A stretch of DNA of 64,000 bases from Pseudomonadota bacterium. GTDB lineage: Bacteria; Pseudomonadota; Alphaproteobacteria; Rhizobiales; Xanthobacteraceae. Positions 1 to 8,256 of the stretch are shown here, one piece after another (the stretch's first letter is position 1; every line of letters begins with the position of its first letter). The stretch lies in NCBI GenBank assembly GCA_018240595.1, contig JAFEFL010000043.1, forward strand, positions 100,577-164,576. Direction: 5' to 3'. Below the pieces are notes generated by a model. The model did no database searches. It was not told the origin of the DNA and worked only from the letters and a program-made list of their open reading frames with translations. The position numbers and the translations under genes are program-made.

Positions 1-117
1 CGCAACGTCGTGCGGATGCGCACCCTTGGTCACCTCGAAATAGGAGGCTTCCGCCGCCGGCGCCGGGCGTGCCGTCAGCGCCATCACCGCCACTGCCGCC
101 ATCACGAACGGAATCAT
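1..117 (-). CDS. Streptogramin lyase-like secreted protein, N-terminal fragment
   Basis: Only the first 39 codons lie in the window; the gene runs off the left edge. The start ATG is at 117 with a GGAG about nine bases upstream, 13 bases after the moaE stop, so it could be the last gene of the pgsA-moaD-moaE run. The first 22 or so residues are a hydrophobic, Ala-rich signal peptide ending in a PAPAAEA region. The mature part begins SYFEVTKGAHPHDVA. The PHDVA string resembles the start of the beta-propeller of virginiamycin B lyase (Vgb)-like proteins, which are often secreted paralogues of unknown substrate in rhizobia. The family call rests on this short match only and is tentative. Confidence 0.5.
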   Translation of the reverse strand, partial: MIPFVMAAVAVMALTARPAPAAEASYFEVTKGAHPHDVA

Positions 118-130
118 GGTCGTTCTCCGG

Positions 131-631
131 CTATTCGGCGGCCTGATCGTTCGATCCGCCGGACCTTGTCCAGCGCGCGGCCGCCTTATCGTCATCGGCC
201 TTGGCCTCAACCCAGTTCCTGCCGCTGGCCTTCTCCACCTGCTTCCAGAACGGCGCCCGGGTCTTGAGATAGTCCATCAGGAAATCGGCGGCGGCAAAAG
301 CGGCGGCGCGATGCGACGATGCCGTCGCCACCATCATGATGTCGTCGCCCGGCGCGATTCGGCCATAGCGGTGGATGACAACGGCGCCGGTGAGCGGCCA
401 GCGCTGGGCGGCCTCGGCGACGTGGCTCTCGATCTCGGCTTCCGCCATGCCGGGGTAATGCTCGAGGGTCAGCGCGGCGATAGGCTCGCCGTTCTCCTCG
501 CCGCGGCAGATGCCGGTGAAGGTAACCAGCGCGCCGACATCGGTGCGCCCGCGCGTCAACGCCGCCGTTTCGGCGGCGACGTCGAAGGGCTCGCTTTGGA
601 CCTTGACCGTGATGGTGGCCGGCATGGCCAT
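131..631 (-). CDS. moaE: Molybdopterin synthase catalytic subunit MoaE
   Basis: MoaE is the large subunit of molybdopterin (MPT) synthase. It transfers sulfur from the MoaD C-terminal thiocarboxylate to cyclic pyranopterin monophosphate in molybdenum-cofactor synthesis in the cytoplasm. The 166-residue product has the family's VTFTGICRG and LEHYPGMAEAE stretches. It also has the KTRAPFWK segment, whose two lysines match the catalytic pair of E. coli MoaE (K119 and K126). It follows moaD by 41 bases on the same strand, which fits an operon of the two partner subunits. Two in-frame ATGs (631 and 625) are possible starts and neither has a clear Shine-Dalgarno. The last 25 residues are charged and probably disordered. 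Confidence 0.94.
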   Translation of the reverse strand: MAMPATITVKVQSEPFDVAAETAALTRGRTDVGALVTFTGICRGEENGEPIAALTLEHYPGMAEAEIESHVAEAAQRWPLTGAVVIHRYGRIAPGDDIMMVATASSHRAAAFAAADFLMDYLKTRAPFWKQVEKASGRNWVEAKADDDKAAARWTRSGGSNDQAAE

Positions 632-672
632 AATCTAGTGTATGGCGCGCACCGCGTCACCCGCCCGGGCGC

Positions 673-930
673 CTAGCCCCCCGTCATCGGCGGGAAAAAC
701 GCGATCTCCTTCGCGCCGGCGATCGCCGCCTGCGGCTTCACATGACGGCGGTCGATGGCGGCGCGGATGACTTTCGGGTTCTCGAAGGCGTGGGCGTATT
801 CCTCGCCGCGGCCGGCCAGCCAGGTCATCAGGTCGCCAATGGTCGCGACGCCGCCGGGGAGCTCGACCTCCTCCTCCGGCTTGCCGATGCGCTCGCGCAC
901 CCAGGCGAAATAGCGCAGCTTGATGGCCAT
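673..930 (-). CDS. moaD: Molybdopterin synthase sulfur carrier subunit MoaD
   Basis: This is an 85-residue ubiquitin-like sulfur carrier. Its C-terminus PPMTGG ends in the Gly-Gly that is adenylated and then thiocarboxylated, so that MoaE can insert sulfur into the pterin. The KLRYFAWVRERIG start and the AFFPPMTGG end are typical of MoaD. The ATG at 930 has a GAGGA in front and lies 11 bases after the pgsA stop, so translation is probably linked to pgsA. Length is normal for the family. A longer in-frame reading extends upstream, but it runs antisense through pgsA codons and is not the gene. Confidence 0.92.
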   Translation of the reverse strand: MAIKLRYFAWVRERIGKPEEEVELPGGVATIGDLMTWLAGRGEEYAHAFENPKVIRAAIDRRHVKPQAAIAGAKEIAFFPPMTGG

Positions 931-941
931 CGTCGTGTCGC

Positions 942-1550
942 TCAGTCCTCGATCATGTGGCGCAGCCCGGCTCTGAGATAATCCCAGCCGGTGTAAAGCG
1001 TCAGGATCGCCGCCAGCCACAATAACGTGATGCCGACCTCGATGGTGAAGGGCAGCACCTTCTCGCCCGCCTCGCCGGCGATGAGGAAACCGATGGCGAA
1101 GAGCTGGACGAAGGTCTTCCACTTGGCGAGCGTCGTCACCGGCACGCCGACGCGCAGCTCGGCGAGGTACTCGCGCAGGCCCGACACCAGCACTTCGCGG
1201 CACAAGATGATGATGGCGGCGAGCAGCGCCCAGCCCCGGATCGTGGTTCCCGCCGCCAGCATCAGCAGGCTGGAGGCGACCAGCAGCTTGTCGGCGATCG
1301 GATCGAGCATGCGGCCGAGCGAGGACTGCTGGCCCCAGGCGCGCGCCAGATAGCCGTCGAAGAAATCGGTCACCGCGGCGGCGATGAACACCGCGAGCGC
1401 GACCCAGCGCAGCCACAATCCGCCATTCATCAGGCTCTGCCAGAACAGCAGGCCGACGACCACCGGCACCGCGGCGATGCGCGCGTAGGTCAGAATATTC
1501 GGCAGCGACAGCGGATTCGCCGGCAGCCTGGTGGATTGGGTGGCGTTCAT
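942..1550 (-). CDS. pgsA: CDP-diacylglycerol-glycerol-3-phosphate 3-phosphatidyltransferase
   Basis: PgsA is an inner-membrane enzyme that makes phosphatidylglycerol phosphate from CDP-diacylglycerol and glycerol 3-phosphate, the committed step to phosphatidylglycerol. The CDP-alcohol phosphotransferase signature D-x2-DG-x2-AR-x8-G-x3-D-x3-D is complete: DFFDGYLAR followed by GRMLDPIAD. Several hydrophobic helices surround it. I chose the ATG at 1550, which gives the usual MNATQ...SLPNILTY start; a further in-frame ATG at 1580 adds ten residues and cannot be excluded because neither has a strong Shine-Dalgarno. In related bacteria pgsA normally follows uvrC and precedes moaD and moaE. Here a dioxygenase gene sits between uvrC and pgsA. 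Confidence 0.93.
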   Translation of the reverse strand: MNATQSTRLPANPLSLPNILTYARIAAVPVVVGLLFWQSLMNGGLWLRWVALAVFIAAAVTDFFDGYLARAWGQQSSLGRMLDPIADKLLVASSLLMLAAGTTIRGWALLAAIIILCREVLVSGLREYLAELRVGVPVTTLAKWKTFVQLFAIGFLIAGEAGEKVLPFTIEVGITLLWLAAILTLYTGWDYLRAGLRHMIED

Positions 1551-1635
1551 GCGGGTGACAAGGAACACCGCGACCGCCATCAGGTCAACCGCTCATGGCG
1601 ATCACCCCGCATGCGGCCGCGGAAGAGTTTTACCG

Positions 1636-2526
1636 CTACTCGATCGGAGCTCTCGGCAGCCGGGCGACGCCGGGCTCCATCACGAAAGTCTGATCCAGCG
1701 AATACCATTCCCCGCTCACGTCCGGAGCCGGCGCGGCGCCCTCGCGGCGGATGAAATCGCCGATCAGCGCGCGGGTGACGCCGAACTGCACGTCGGTCTC
1801 GAGCTTGTCGTCGTCCGGGGTGTAGATTTGCGAGATGTGGGTTTTGAACCCCTCCTTGAAGATCAGGAAATGCAGATGCGCCGGCCGGTAATTGTGGCGC
1901 CCGGCATGGCGCAAGAGATCGCCGACCGGACCATCGACCGGGATCGGATAGCCTGCCGGCTTGACGCTGCGGAAGCCGAAGCGCCCCTGCGCGTCGGTGG
2001 TGAATTTGCCGCGCAGATTCATGTCGGCCTGGTTCGGGTCCTGCTGCTCGTAGAAGCCTTCCGGCGAGGAATGCCAGACATCGACCTCGGCGCCGGCGAC
2101 CGGATGGCCGTGGCCGTCCTTGACCGTTGCGGTGACGAACAGCGCCGGGCCGGGCGTCGGCGAGCGCACGATCGAGCCGCCATTCTCCGTGCGCGGCGAA
2201 TTCAGCCGCCAGAACGGTCCGAGCAGGTTCGCCGTGGTCTCGGTCTGGCCGTTATTGCCATTGTTGAGCAGGCACACCAGCGCCGAGAAACCCAGCGAAC
2301 CGCACATCAGCACCACTTCATTGTGCGTGGCGCCCGTCATCTGGCCGAGTTTGGCGACGATCGCCGCGCCTTTGTGGAATTCCTCCTCGGTGAGATGCAC
2401 CTCGCGGGCGAAGGCATGCAGGTGCTTGACCAGCGCCGCGACGATCTCGCGCAGCCGCGGATCATCGATCTTGCTATAGGCATCGAGCACCACCGGCGTG
2501 ACGTCGGCTTGCGATTTGATGATCAT
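1636..2526 (-). CDS. Intradiol ring-cleavage dioxygenase (hydroxyquinol/catechol 1,2-dioxygenase type)
   Basis: The product is a 296-residue non-haem Fe(III) dioxygenase that should cleave a catechol or hydroxyquinol ring between its two hydroxyls to a cis,cis-muconate or maleylacetate-type product. An N-terminal helical dimerisation and lipid-binding domain (about residues 1-110) precedes the beta-sandwich catalytic domain. The iron ligands are visible as the Tyr of GFYEQQ and the Tyr, His and His of GRHNYRPAHLHF. Length and the N-terminal helical domain favour the hydroxyquinol 1,2-dioxygenase branch, but the substrate cannot be set by reading alone. The start ATG at 2526 has an AGGGAA ribosome-binding site. 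No other aromatic-degradation gene is nearby, so it is an isolated catabolic gene inside a housekeeping block. Confidence 0.88.
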   Translation of the reverse strand: MIIKSQADVTPVVLDAYSKIDDPRLREIVAALVKHLHAFAREVHLTEEEFHKGAAIVAKLGQMTGATHNEVVLMCGSLGFSALVCLLNNGNNGQTETTANLLGPFWRLNSPRTENGGSIVRSPTPGPALFVTATVKDGHGHPVAGAEVDVWHSSPEGFYEQQDPNQADMNLRGKFTTDAQGRFGFRSVKPAGYPIPVDGPVGDLLRHAGRHNYRPAHLHFLIFKEGFKTHISQIYTPDDDKLETDVQFGVTRALIGDFIRREGAAPAPDVSGEWYSLDQTFVMEPGVARLPRAPIE

Positions 2527-2557
2527 CGCTTCCCTACCCCGTTCTTCTTACGCGCCG

Positions 2558-4588
2558 CTACTTCGCCGGCGCCTTATCGTGGAAGAACTCATATATCTTT
2601 CGCGCCATCTCCGCATTAATTCCCGACACATGCTGCAGATCGGCGATGCTGGCCCGCTCGATCGCCTTGAGCGTGCCGAAGTGGCGCAGCAGCGCGCTCT
2701 TGCGGGTTGGCCCGATCCCCTCGATCTCCTGCAGACCGGATTCGCGAATGTCTTTCTTGCGCCGCGTGCGGTGCGAGCCGATGGCGAAGCGGTGGGCTTC
2801 GTCGCGCAGCCGCTCGACGAAATACAATACCGGATCGCGCGGCGGCAGCTTGAACGGCGCCTTGCCCGGCATGAAGAAGGTCTCGCGTCCGGCCTCGCGG
2901 TCGCGGCCCTTGGCGATGGAGACCAGCGGCACGTCGGTGACGCCCATTTCGGCGAGCGTCTCCTGCGCCGCGCTCAATTGGCCCTGCCCACCGTCGATCA
3001 ACAGCAGGTCGGGCCAGGGCGAGTCGGCGGGCTCCTCGCTCGAATCCATCGGCGGCGCTCCCGCCATTGCCGCGGCCGCGGTGACGTCCACCGTACCGCG
3101 CGGATTTTCCGCCAGCAGCCGCTTGAACCGCCGCTGCAGCACCTCGCGCATCATGCCAAAGTCGTCGCCCGGCGTGATGTCGGTCGAGCGGATATTGAAC
3201 TTGCGGTACTGGTTCTTGCGGAAGCCTTCCGGCCCCGCGACGATCATGCCGCCGACCGCATTGGTGCCGGCGATGTGGCTGTTGTCGTAGACTTCGATGC
3301 GCTGCGGCGGCTTCGCCAGGCCGAAGGCTTCGGTCAGCGCCGCGAACAGCCGCTGCTGCGACGCCGTGTCGGCGAGCTTGCGGCCGAGCGCCTCGCGCGC
3401 ATTGGCCATCGCATGCATGACGAGATCCTTGCGCTCGCCGCGCTGCGGCAGCGCCACCTCGACCTTGCGCTCGCTCTTTGCCGTCAGCGCATCGGCAAGC
3501 AACCCACGTTCGTCGAACTCGTGCGAGACGAGGATGAGGCGCGGCGCCGGCTTGTCGTCATAGAACTGCGCCAGGAAGGCGCTGAGCACCTCGCCAGGGC
3601 CGAGCGCGCGATCGGCCTTCGGGAAATAGGCGCGATTGCCCCAGTTCTGCCCGGTGCGGAAGAAGAACACTTCGACGCAGGAATAACCGCCGTCCTGGTG
3701 CACGGCGAAGACGTCGGCTTCCTCGATGGTGCGCGGGTTGATGCCCTGCGTCGAGGTGATCGCCGATAGCGCGGCCAGACGATCGCGATAGATCGCGGCG
3801 CGTTCGAAATCGAGCGCCTGCGAGGCCTGATCCATTTCGGTCGCCAGTTCCTTCTGCACGTTGCGGCTCTTGCCGTCGAGGAAGGCGTTGGCCCCGCGCA
3901 CCAGTTCGGCATAGCCTTTGAAGTCGATCTCCTGCGTGCATGGTCCCGAGCAGCGTTTGATCTGATAGAGCAGGCATGGCCGCGACCGGGACTCGAAGAA
4001 CGAGTCCGAGCAGTTGCGCAGCAGGAAGGCGCGCTGCAGCGCATTGATGGTGCGATTGACCGCGCCGGCATTGGCGAACGGCCCGTAGTAATGGCCGGGC
4101 CGCGTGCGCGCGCCGCGGTGCTTGAGGATCTGCGGCGCCCAGTGGTCCGACGTGATCAGTATGTAAGGAAACGACTTGTCGTCGCGCAGCAGTACGTTGA
4201 AGCGCGGCCGCAGGCGCTTGATCAGGTTGGCCTCGAGCAGCAGCGCCTCGGTCTCGGTCGCGGTGGAGACGAACTCCATCGTCACCGTCGCCGAGATCAT
4301 TCGCGCGATGCGCGCGTCGTAGGCGATCGGCCGCGTATAGCTGGCGACGCGCTTCCTGATGCTCTTGGCCTTGCCGACATAGAGCACGTCGCCCTTGACG
4401 TCGATCATGCGGTAGACGCCCGGGCCGGCCGGCGCGTGCTTGACGGCGCGCGCAATCGCCGCCCGGCCGTGCGCCAGCGTGCCCGCCTCCGCTTCCGGCT
4501 CGCTCAGTTCGAGTTCGGGCAGCGTCGGCGCGTCGTCGTCCTCGCGCAATTCGCTGTCCGGATCGATGTCTTTCTTGCCGCCATTCAT
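2558..4588 (-). CDS. uvrC: Excinuclease ABC subunit C
   Basis: UvrC makes both incisions around a DNA lesion in nucleotide excision repair, after UvrA and UvrB have found the damage. The 676-residue product starts with about 45 acidic, probably disordered residues, then a GIY-YIG nuclease domain (GVY at 57-59, YVG at 70-72). A UVR domain for UvrB binding follows around residue 245 ([20 protein letters not shown]), then the RNase H-like 5' nuclease domain and two C-terminal helix-hairpin-helix motifs ([17 protein letters not shown] and [12 protein letters not shown]). The cysteine motif CSGPC is present near residue 215. The N-terminal extension makes it longer than E. coli UvrC (about 610 residues), as in many rhizobial homologues. 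Confidence 0.97.
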   Translation of the reverse strand: MNGGKKDIDPDSELREDDDAPTLPELELSEPEAEAGTLAHGRAAIARAVKHAPAGPGVYRMIDVKGDVLYVGKAKSIRKRVASYTRPIAYDARIARMISATVTMEFVSTATETEALLLEANLIKRLRPRFNVLLRDDKSFPYILITSDHWAPQILKHRGARTRPGHYYGPFANAGAVNRTINALQRAFLLRNCSDSFFESRSRPCLLYQIKRCSGPCTQEIDFKGYAELVRGANAFLDGKSRNVQKELATEMDQASQALDFERAAIYRDRLAALSAITSTQGINPRTIEEADVFAVHQDGGYSCVEVFFFRTGQNWGNRAYFPKADRALGPGEVLSAFLAQFYDDKPAPRLILVSHEFDERGLLADALTAKSERKVEVALPQRGERKDLVMHAMANAREALGRKLADTASQQRLFAALTEAFGLAKPPQRIEVYDNSHIAGTNAVGGMIVAGPEGFRKNQYRKFNIRSTDITPGDDFGMMREVLQRRFKRLLAENPRGTVDVTAAAAMAGAPPMDSSEEPADSPWPDLLLIDGGQGQLSAAQETLAEMGVTDVPLVSIAKGRDREAGRETFFMPGKAPFKLPPRDPVLYFVERLRDEAHRFAIGSHRTRRKKDIRESGLQEIEGIGPTRKSALLRHFGTLKAIERASIADLQHVSGINAEMARKIYEFFHDKAPAK

Positions 4589-4627
4589 GACTGAAATATA
4601 GGCCGTGCCGCGCTGTTCACCACTGCT

Positions 4628-5398
4628 CTACTCGGGCACATCGGCATCTGGCGTTTTCCACGCAAGGTGCTGGCCGCCATCCACAGCAATCGTGACGCCG
4701 CTCACGCTTGCCGCGCCGGCGAGATAGACCACCGCCGCCGCGATCTCATTCGGCGTCGGTCCTCGGCCGAGCGGCATCAGCGCCGCCTGCTCGGCGAACT
4801 GCGCCGCGTTCTGCCGCGGGCTCGGCAGCGTCGGCCCCGGCGCGACCGCATTGACGCGCAGCGGCGCGAAAGCCTGCGCCAGCGTCGTCGTTGCATCATG
4901 CAGCGCGGTCTTGCTCAGAGCATAGGAGAAGAATTTCGGCGTCGGCCGCAGGACGCGCTGATCGACGATGTTGACGACCGACGATGAGGCATCGCGCGGC
5001 GCCTGCGCGGCGAATGCCTGAGCCAGGAACAACGGCGCCGTCAGATTGACCGCAAGCGTCCGTTCGAATGTCGCGCGCGTCATCGTGGCCGCGTCGTCCT
5101 CGTCGAACAGGCTCGCATTGTTGACGAGCAACGTCAGGGCGCCGAATTTGGCCGCGGCGGCCGGGACGATGCGCGCCACCGCCGCTGCATCGGCAAGTTC
5201 GCCAGTCACCACCGCGGCGTGGCCGCCGTCACGCACGATCGCTGCGGCGAGCGCTTCGGCGTCGTCGCGCGACTTGTTGGCGTGAAGGACGACCGCGTAA
5301 CCCTGGAGCGACAACGCTTGTGCGATGGCGCGGCCGATGCGCCGCGCTGCCCCGGTAATCAGCGCCGCACGCGGCGCGTCTGTTGCTTGATGATCCAC
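4628..5398 (-). CDS. SDR-family oxidoreductase, pteridine reductase-like
   Basis: This is a 256-residue classical short-chain dehydrogenase/reductase. The cofactor motif is TGAARRIG near the N-terminus; the Arg at this position is the TGxxxRxG form seen in NADPH-dependent pteridine reductases (PTR1, FolM). The NNAS structural motif and the YALSK catalytic Tyr-Lys are present. A role as a dihydromonapterin/pterin reductase is plausible, but other SDR substrates are possible. Translation begins at a GTG (5398); no ATG is available before the cofactor motif. The gene lies upstream of uvrC on the same strand with a 39-base gap, an arrangement shared by related genomes. Confidence 0.85.
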   Translation of the reverse strand: MDHQATDAPRAALITGAARRIGRAIAQALSLQGYAVVLHANKSRDDAEALAAAIVRDGGHAAVVTGELADAAAVARIVPAAAAKFGALTLLVNNASLFDEDDAATMTRATFERTLAVNLTAPLFLAQAFAAQAPRDASSSVVNIVDQRVLRPTPKFFSYALSKTALHDATTTLAQAFAPLRVNAVAPGPTLPSPRQNAAQFAEQAALMPLGRGPTPNEIAAAVVYLAGAASVSGVTIAVDGGQHLAWKTPDADVPE

Positions 5399-5735
5399 GG
5401 CTCAATTCAGCTCGTCGTCGAACGATTTTTAACCATACCGCATTCGCGGATGAAAACGGCCCTGCACTTTCCCTGCATTTGCCGGGCGGGGCAAGCCGGC
5501 ATGGTAAACGCCCCGGAAAGCATAAAGCGCAACCGTTCCTTAGGGATAACGAGGCCTCAGGGTTAGCGGGTAATAACCGCTTAACTGACAAAGCGCGATA
5601 ACTCGGCAACGAAAAATTGTCCAAGCTTGGCCACCACGCCGGCGGACGATTTCAACGAAGACTGCGGTGCTCGGCGCGAGACGCGCGTGGAATGAGCGTC
5701 GCGACCAAGACGCGTGAGTGCAGGTGGAGAGTAAG
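5399..5735. promoter_or_regulatory. Divergent intergenic region with an inverted repeat at 5562-5585
   Basis: This 337-base gap separates the divergently transcribed SDR and the first porin. It holds no convincing gene. At 5562-5585 there is an imperfect inverted repeat: GTTAGCGG and CCGCTTAAC around a seven-base AT-rich spacer, which looks like a binding site for a dimeric regulator. The last 20 bases contain GGTGGAG, the ribosome-binding site of the porin. I could not place a promoter with confidence. Confidence 0.35.
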
Positions 5736-6353
5736 ATGAAGAAGCAAATTCTGGCGTTGACCGTGTTGGCCGTCGCGGCGGCGACTGGTGCCGCGACCGC
5801 CGCCGATCTGCCGCGCGGTTCCTACTATTCGCAGCCCGCCCCCGGCTCCTACTACAACTGGGCCGGCTGGTACGCCGGCGCCATGGTTGGTTACCAATGG
5901 GGCGACGTGCCCGGCACCAACACCAAGCCGAGTGGCGTCCTTGGCGGCCTGACCGGCGGCTACAACTGGCAACAGGGTCAGTTCGTATTCGGCGGCGAAA
6001 CCGATCTGCAATTGTCCGGCGCTGACGACACCTTCGCGCCCTACAAGTTCTCGAACCCCTGGTTTGGCACCTTGCGCGGCCGTGTTGGCATGGCGTGGAA
6101 CAACATTCTGTTCTATGGCACCGGCGGTCTTGCCTATGGCGGCCTCAAGGGCGAAAGCGGAGCTCTATCGGAATCCAAGACCCACATCGGTTGGACCCTC
6201 GGCCTCGGCGTCGAACTCGGCCTCGCCCGCCAGTGGTCGGCCAAGATCGAATATCTCTATGCCGATCTCGGCAACCGCGCCTACTCGATCACCGGCACCA
6301 GCAACGGTCTGGAGACCAACTTCATCCGCGTCGGCGTGAACTATCACTTCTAG
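5736..6353 (+). CDS. Outer membrane beta-barrel protein, Omp25/Omp31-like porin (copy 1)
   Basis: This 205-residue eight-stranded outer-membrane protein belongs to the Omp25/Omp31 (OmpA-like beta-barrel) family of rhizobia. A signal peptide of about 22 residues ends before ADLPRGSYY. The mature chain has the family start YNWAGWYAGAMVGYQWG and the WFGTLRGRVGMAW segment, and ends in Phe (GVNYHF), the terminal aromatic recognised by the Bam complex. I chose the ATG at 5736, which has GGAG seven bases upstream, over an in-frame GTG at 5718. It is the first of three tandem paralogues at 5.7-8.2 kb and is closed by its own intrinsic terminator, so it is probably a single-gene unit. Confidence 0.93.
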   Translation: MKKQILALTVLAVAAATGAATAADLPRGSYYSQPAPGSYYNWAGWYAGAMVGYQWGDVPGTNTKPSGVLGGLTGGYNWQQGQFVFGGETDLQLSGADDTFAPYKFSNPWFGTLRGRVGMAWNNILFYGTGGLAYGGLKGESGALSESKTHIGWTLGLGVELGLARQWSAKIEYLYADLGNRAYSITGTSNGLETNFIRVGVNYHF

Positions 6354-6390
6354 GCGCAGCGGCGGCCATCGCCCCGCTCCCGCACCTTCC

Positions 6391-6422
6391 AGGCCCCGGA
6401 CGCCGCGTCCGGGGCCTTTTTT
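6391..6422 (+). terminator. Intrinsic terminator after porin copy 1
   Basis: A GGCCCCGGACG / CGTCCGGGGCC stem with a three-base loop is followed directly by seven T residues, 38 bases past the porin stop codon. This is a textbook Rho-independent terminator. Confidence 0.93.
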
Positions 6423-6467
6423 CTCGGCCCTTCAAGTTATCGCAGAGCATGCTACGGTACTTTTCCT

Positions 6468-6489
6468 GTAAATACATCGTTAATTTACA
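6468..6489. promoter_or_regulatory. Inverted repeat TGTAAAT-N8-ATTTACA
   Basis: Two perfect seven-base arms flank an eight-base spacer in the unusually AT-rich gap (6423-6690) upstream of the second porin. The position, about 200 bases before the porin start, and the symmetry suggest an operator or upstream activator site. No regulator gene is adjacent. The rest of the gap holds no open reading frame I would defend. Confidence 0.4.
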
Positions 6490-6690
6490 TGATACTCAGT
6501 ATTCGCTGCGCCAGATCGTGGCACTGAGCAGTCTAGATTGCGGCAACACAGTGACTTTTGATTGTCGCGCTCGTGTCGCCAATTTCCACATAACTTGTTG
6601 TTCTCTGTGACTTATTTGCACTAGACGCACTTCAAAAAGCGAATACTGTGCGGCCAGGTTTTGTGGGGCTTCACGACGGAGAAGTTTGAG

Positions 6691-7353
6691 ATGAAGCGTT
6701 TCGTTTTCGCCGCCGCTGCGGTGGCGGTCCTGTCCTCGATGACCGCGGCCAATGCTGCGGATCTGCCGCGCCGCCAGGCGATGCCGACCAAGGCGCCGGC
6801 TTACGTGGCCCCGATCTACAACTGGTCCGGCCTCTATCTCGGTATCAACGGCGGCGGCGGCTGGGGGCACACCTCGGTCACTGGCCCGCTGTCGACCGGC
6901 GGTGACTTCAACACCTCGGGTGGCCTCGTCGGCGGCACCATCGGCTACAACTATCAGATGAACCAGGTCGTGTTCGGCCTCGAGGGCGATGTCGACTGGA
7001 GCAACCTCAAGGGTTCGGCGCCGTGCGCCGTCGGCGTCACCTGCGAAGCCAAGAACAACTGGCTGGGCACCGCGCGCGGCCGCATCGGCTACGCGTTCGA
7101 TCGCTTCCTGCCCTACGTCACCGGCGGTCTCGCGGTCGGCGACGTGAAGACTTCGGCCACGGGCTTCGGCAGTTCGTCCGAGACCAAGGCCGGCTGGACC
7201 CTCGGTGGCGGCCTCGAAGCCGCGATCTCGGGTCCGTGGACGGCGAAGGTCGAGTATCTCTACGTCGATCTGCAGAACGCCAGCGCTCCGGTCGGTTCAA
7301 GCACCGACTTCCGTAGCAACATCGTTCGCGGCGGCATCAACTATCGCTTCTAG
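6691..7353 (+). CDS. Outer membrane beta-barrel protein, Omp25/Omp31-like porin (copy 2)
   Basis: This second porin paralogue has 220 residues. The signal peptide ends AANA and the mature chain starts ADLPRRQAMPTKAPAYV, followed by the YNWSGLYLGINGGGGWG strand, KNNWLGTARGRIGYAF, and the C-terminal IVRGGINYRF with the terminal Phe. It has two Cys (CAVGVTC) in an extracellular loop that could form a disulfide, which the other two copies lack. The ATG at 6691 is preceded by GGAG about ten bases upstream; upstream in-frame TTG and other codons are ignored. It is followed by its own terminator. Confidence 0.93.
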   Translation: MKRFVFAAAAVAVLSSMTAANAADLPRRQAMPTKAPAYVAPIYNWSGLYLGINGGGGWGHTSVTGPLSTGGDFNTSGGLVGGTIGYNYQMNQVVFGLEGDVDWSNLKGSAPCAVGVTCEAKNNWLGTARGRIGYAFDRFLPYVTGGLAVGDVKTSATGFGSSSETKAGWTLGGGLEAAISGPWTAKVEYLYVDLQNASAPVGSSTDFRSNIVRGGINYRF

Positions 7354-7379
7354 ACCGCGTCAAACAAGAAACTGCGAAG

Positions 7380-7408
7380 AACCCCGGAGCCAGCTCCGGG
7401 GTTTTTTG
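7380..7408 (+). terminator. Intrinsic terminator after porin copy 2
   Basis: An AACCCCGGAGC / GCTCCGGGGTT stem with a short loop is followed by a run of T residues, 26 bases past the stop codon. This is a strong Rho-independent terminator. Confidence 0.93.
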
Positions 7409-7565
7409 TTGCGTGTCTGCAACAGCGCGCAAGTTCCGCGTCACTGACATCGAACGGCCTGTGCCAAGTCGGAACTGAACTCGAATGCCTGCGTTTCAAT
7501 GTGCATCGGGGGACGGCGCAGCCGCGTCCGTCCGAATGTTTCACATTCGAGTGATGAGGTGCGTC

Positions 7566-8168
7566 ATGAAAAAGCTTCTTCTCGCAACCGCCGCCATTGT
7601 CGCGCTCGGCGCTGCTTCGGCGAACGCTGCCGACCTGGCGCGTCAGGTGACCAAGGCGCCGGCCTATGTGCCGCCCGCGCCTGTGTTCTACAACTGGTCC
7701 GGCCCGTATGTCGGTCTCAGCGCTGGCGGCTCGTTCGGTTCTGGCTCCGACGCCGGCATCGTCGGCGGAACGGTTGGCTACAATTTCCAAACCGGTCCGT
7801 GGGTGTTCGGTCTGGAAGGCGACATGAACTGGCTCAGCCACACCAATGCCGCCGTTCGCAACAACTGGCTGGCCACCATCCGCGGCCGCGTCGGCTACGC
7901 GATGGGCTCGACGGGCTCGATCCTGCCGTACATCACCGGCGGCGCCGCGTTCGGCGACGTCAGCAACTCGGTGGCCGGTGTCGGCATGGTGAGCGACAAC
8001 GAAAGCGGCTGGACCTTGGGCGGCGGCGTTGAAGCCGCGATTTCGGGTCCGCTGACCGCCAAGCTCGAATATCTCTACGTTGATCTCGGCGACGGCCCGA
8101 CACTGGCTGGCGTCGGTTCGAACTATCACTCCAACATCGTTCGCGCCGGCCTGAACTACCGGTTCTGA
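7566..8168 (+). CDS. Outer membrane beta-barrel protein, Omp25/Omp31-like porin (copy 3)
   Basis: This third porin paralogue has 200 residues. The signal peptide (MKKLLLATAAIVALGAASANA) is followed by mature ADLARQVTKAPAYV, then YNWSGPYVGLSAGGSFG, RNNWLATIRGRVGYAM and the C-terminal IVRAGLNYRF. It shares most strands with copy 2 and is more distant from copy 1, suggesting that copies 2 and 3 arose from a later duplication. The ATG at 7566 has a TGAGGTG ribosome-binding site. The three copies differ mostly in loop lengths, as expected for surface-exposed regions. Confidence 0.93.
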   Translation: MKKLLLATAAIVALGAASANAADLARQVTKAPAYVPPAPVFYNWSGPYVGLSAGGSFGSGSDAGIVGGTVGYNFQTGPWVFGLEGDMNWLSHTNAAVRNNWLATIRGRVGYAMGSTGSILPYITGGAAFGDVSNSVAGVGMVSDNESGWTLGGGVEAAISGPLTAKLEYLYVDLGDGPTLAGVGSNYHSNIVRAGLNYRF

Positions 8169-8200
8169 TCCGTTCTCCAAGAGGCTGACTGAGCAAACTG

Positions 8201-8234
8201 AAGGCCCCGGCAGAATGCCGGGACCTTCTTTTTT
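8201..8234 (+). terminator. Intrinsic terminator after porin copy 3
   Basis: An AAGGCCCCGGCA / TGCCGGGACCTT hairpin with a three-base loop precedes a T-rich tract. It lies 23 bases before the stop of the convergent GST gene and may serve both strands. Confidence 0.88.
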
Positions 8235-8256
8235 CGCCACTGCGCGAATGCAGCGA

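Noticed and set aside
1531..3769. Long plus-strand frames opposite the dioxygenase and uvrC
   Set aside because: Antisense to well-supported genes, Arg/Asp/Glu-rich low-complexity translations, no Shine-Dalgarno.
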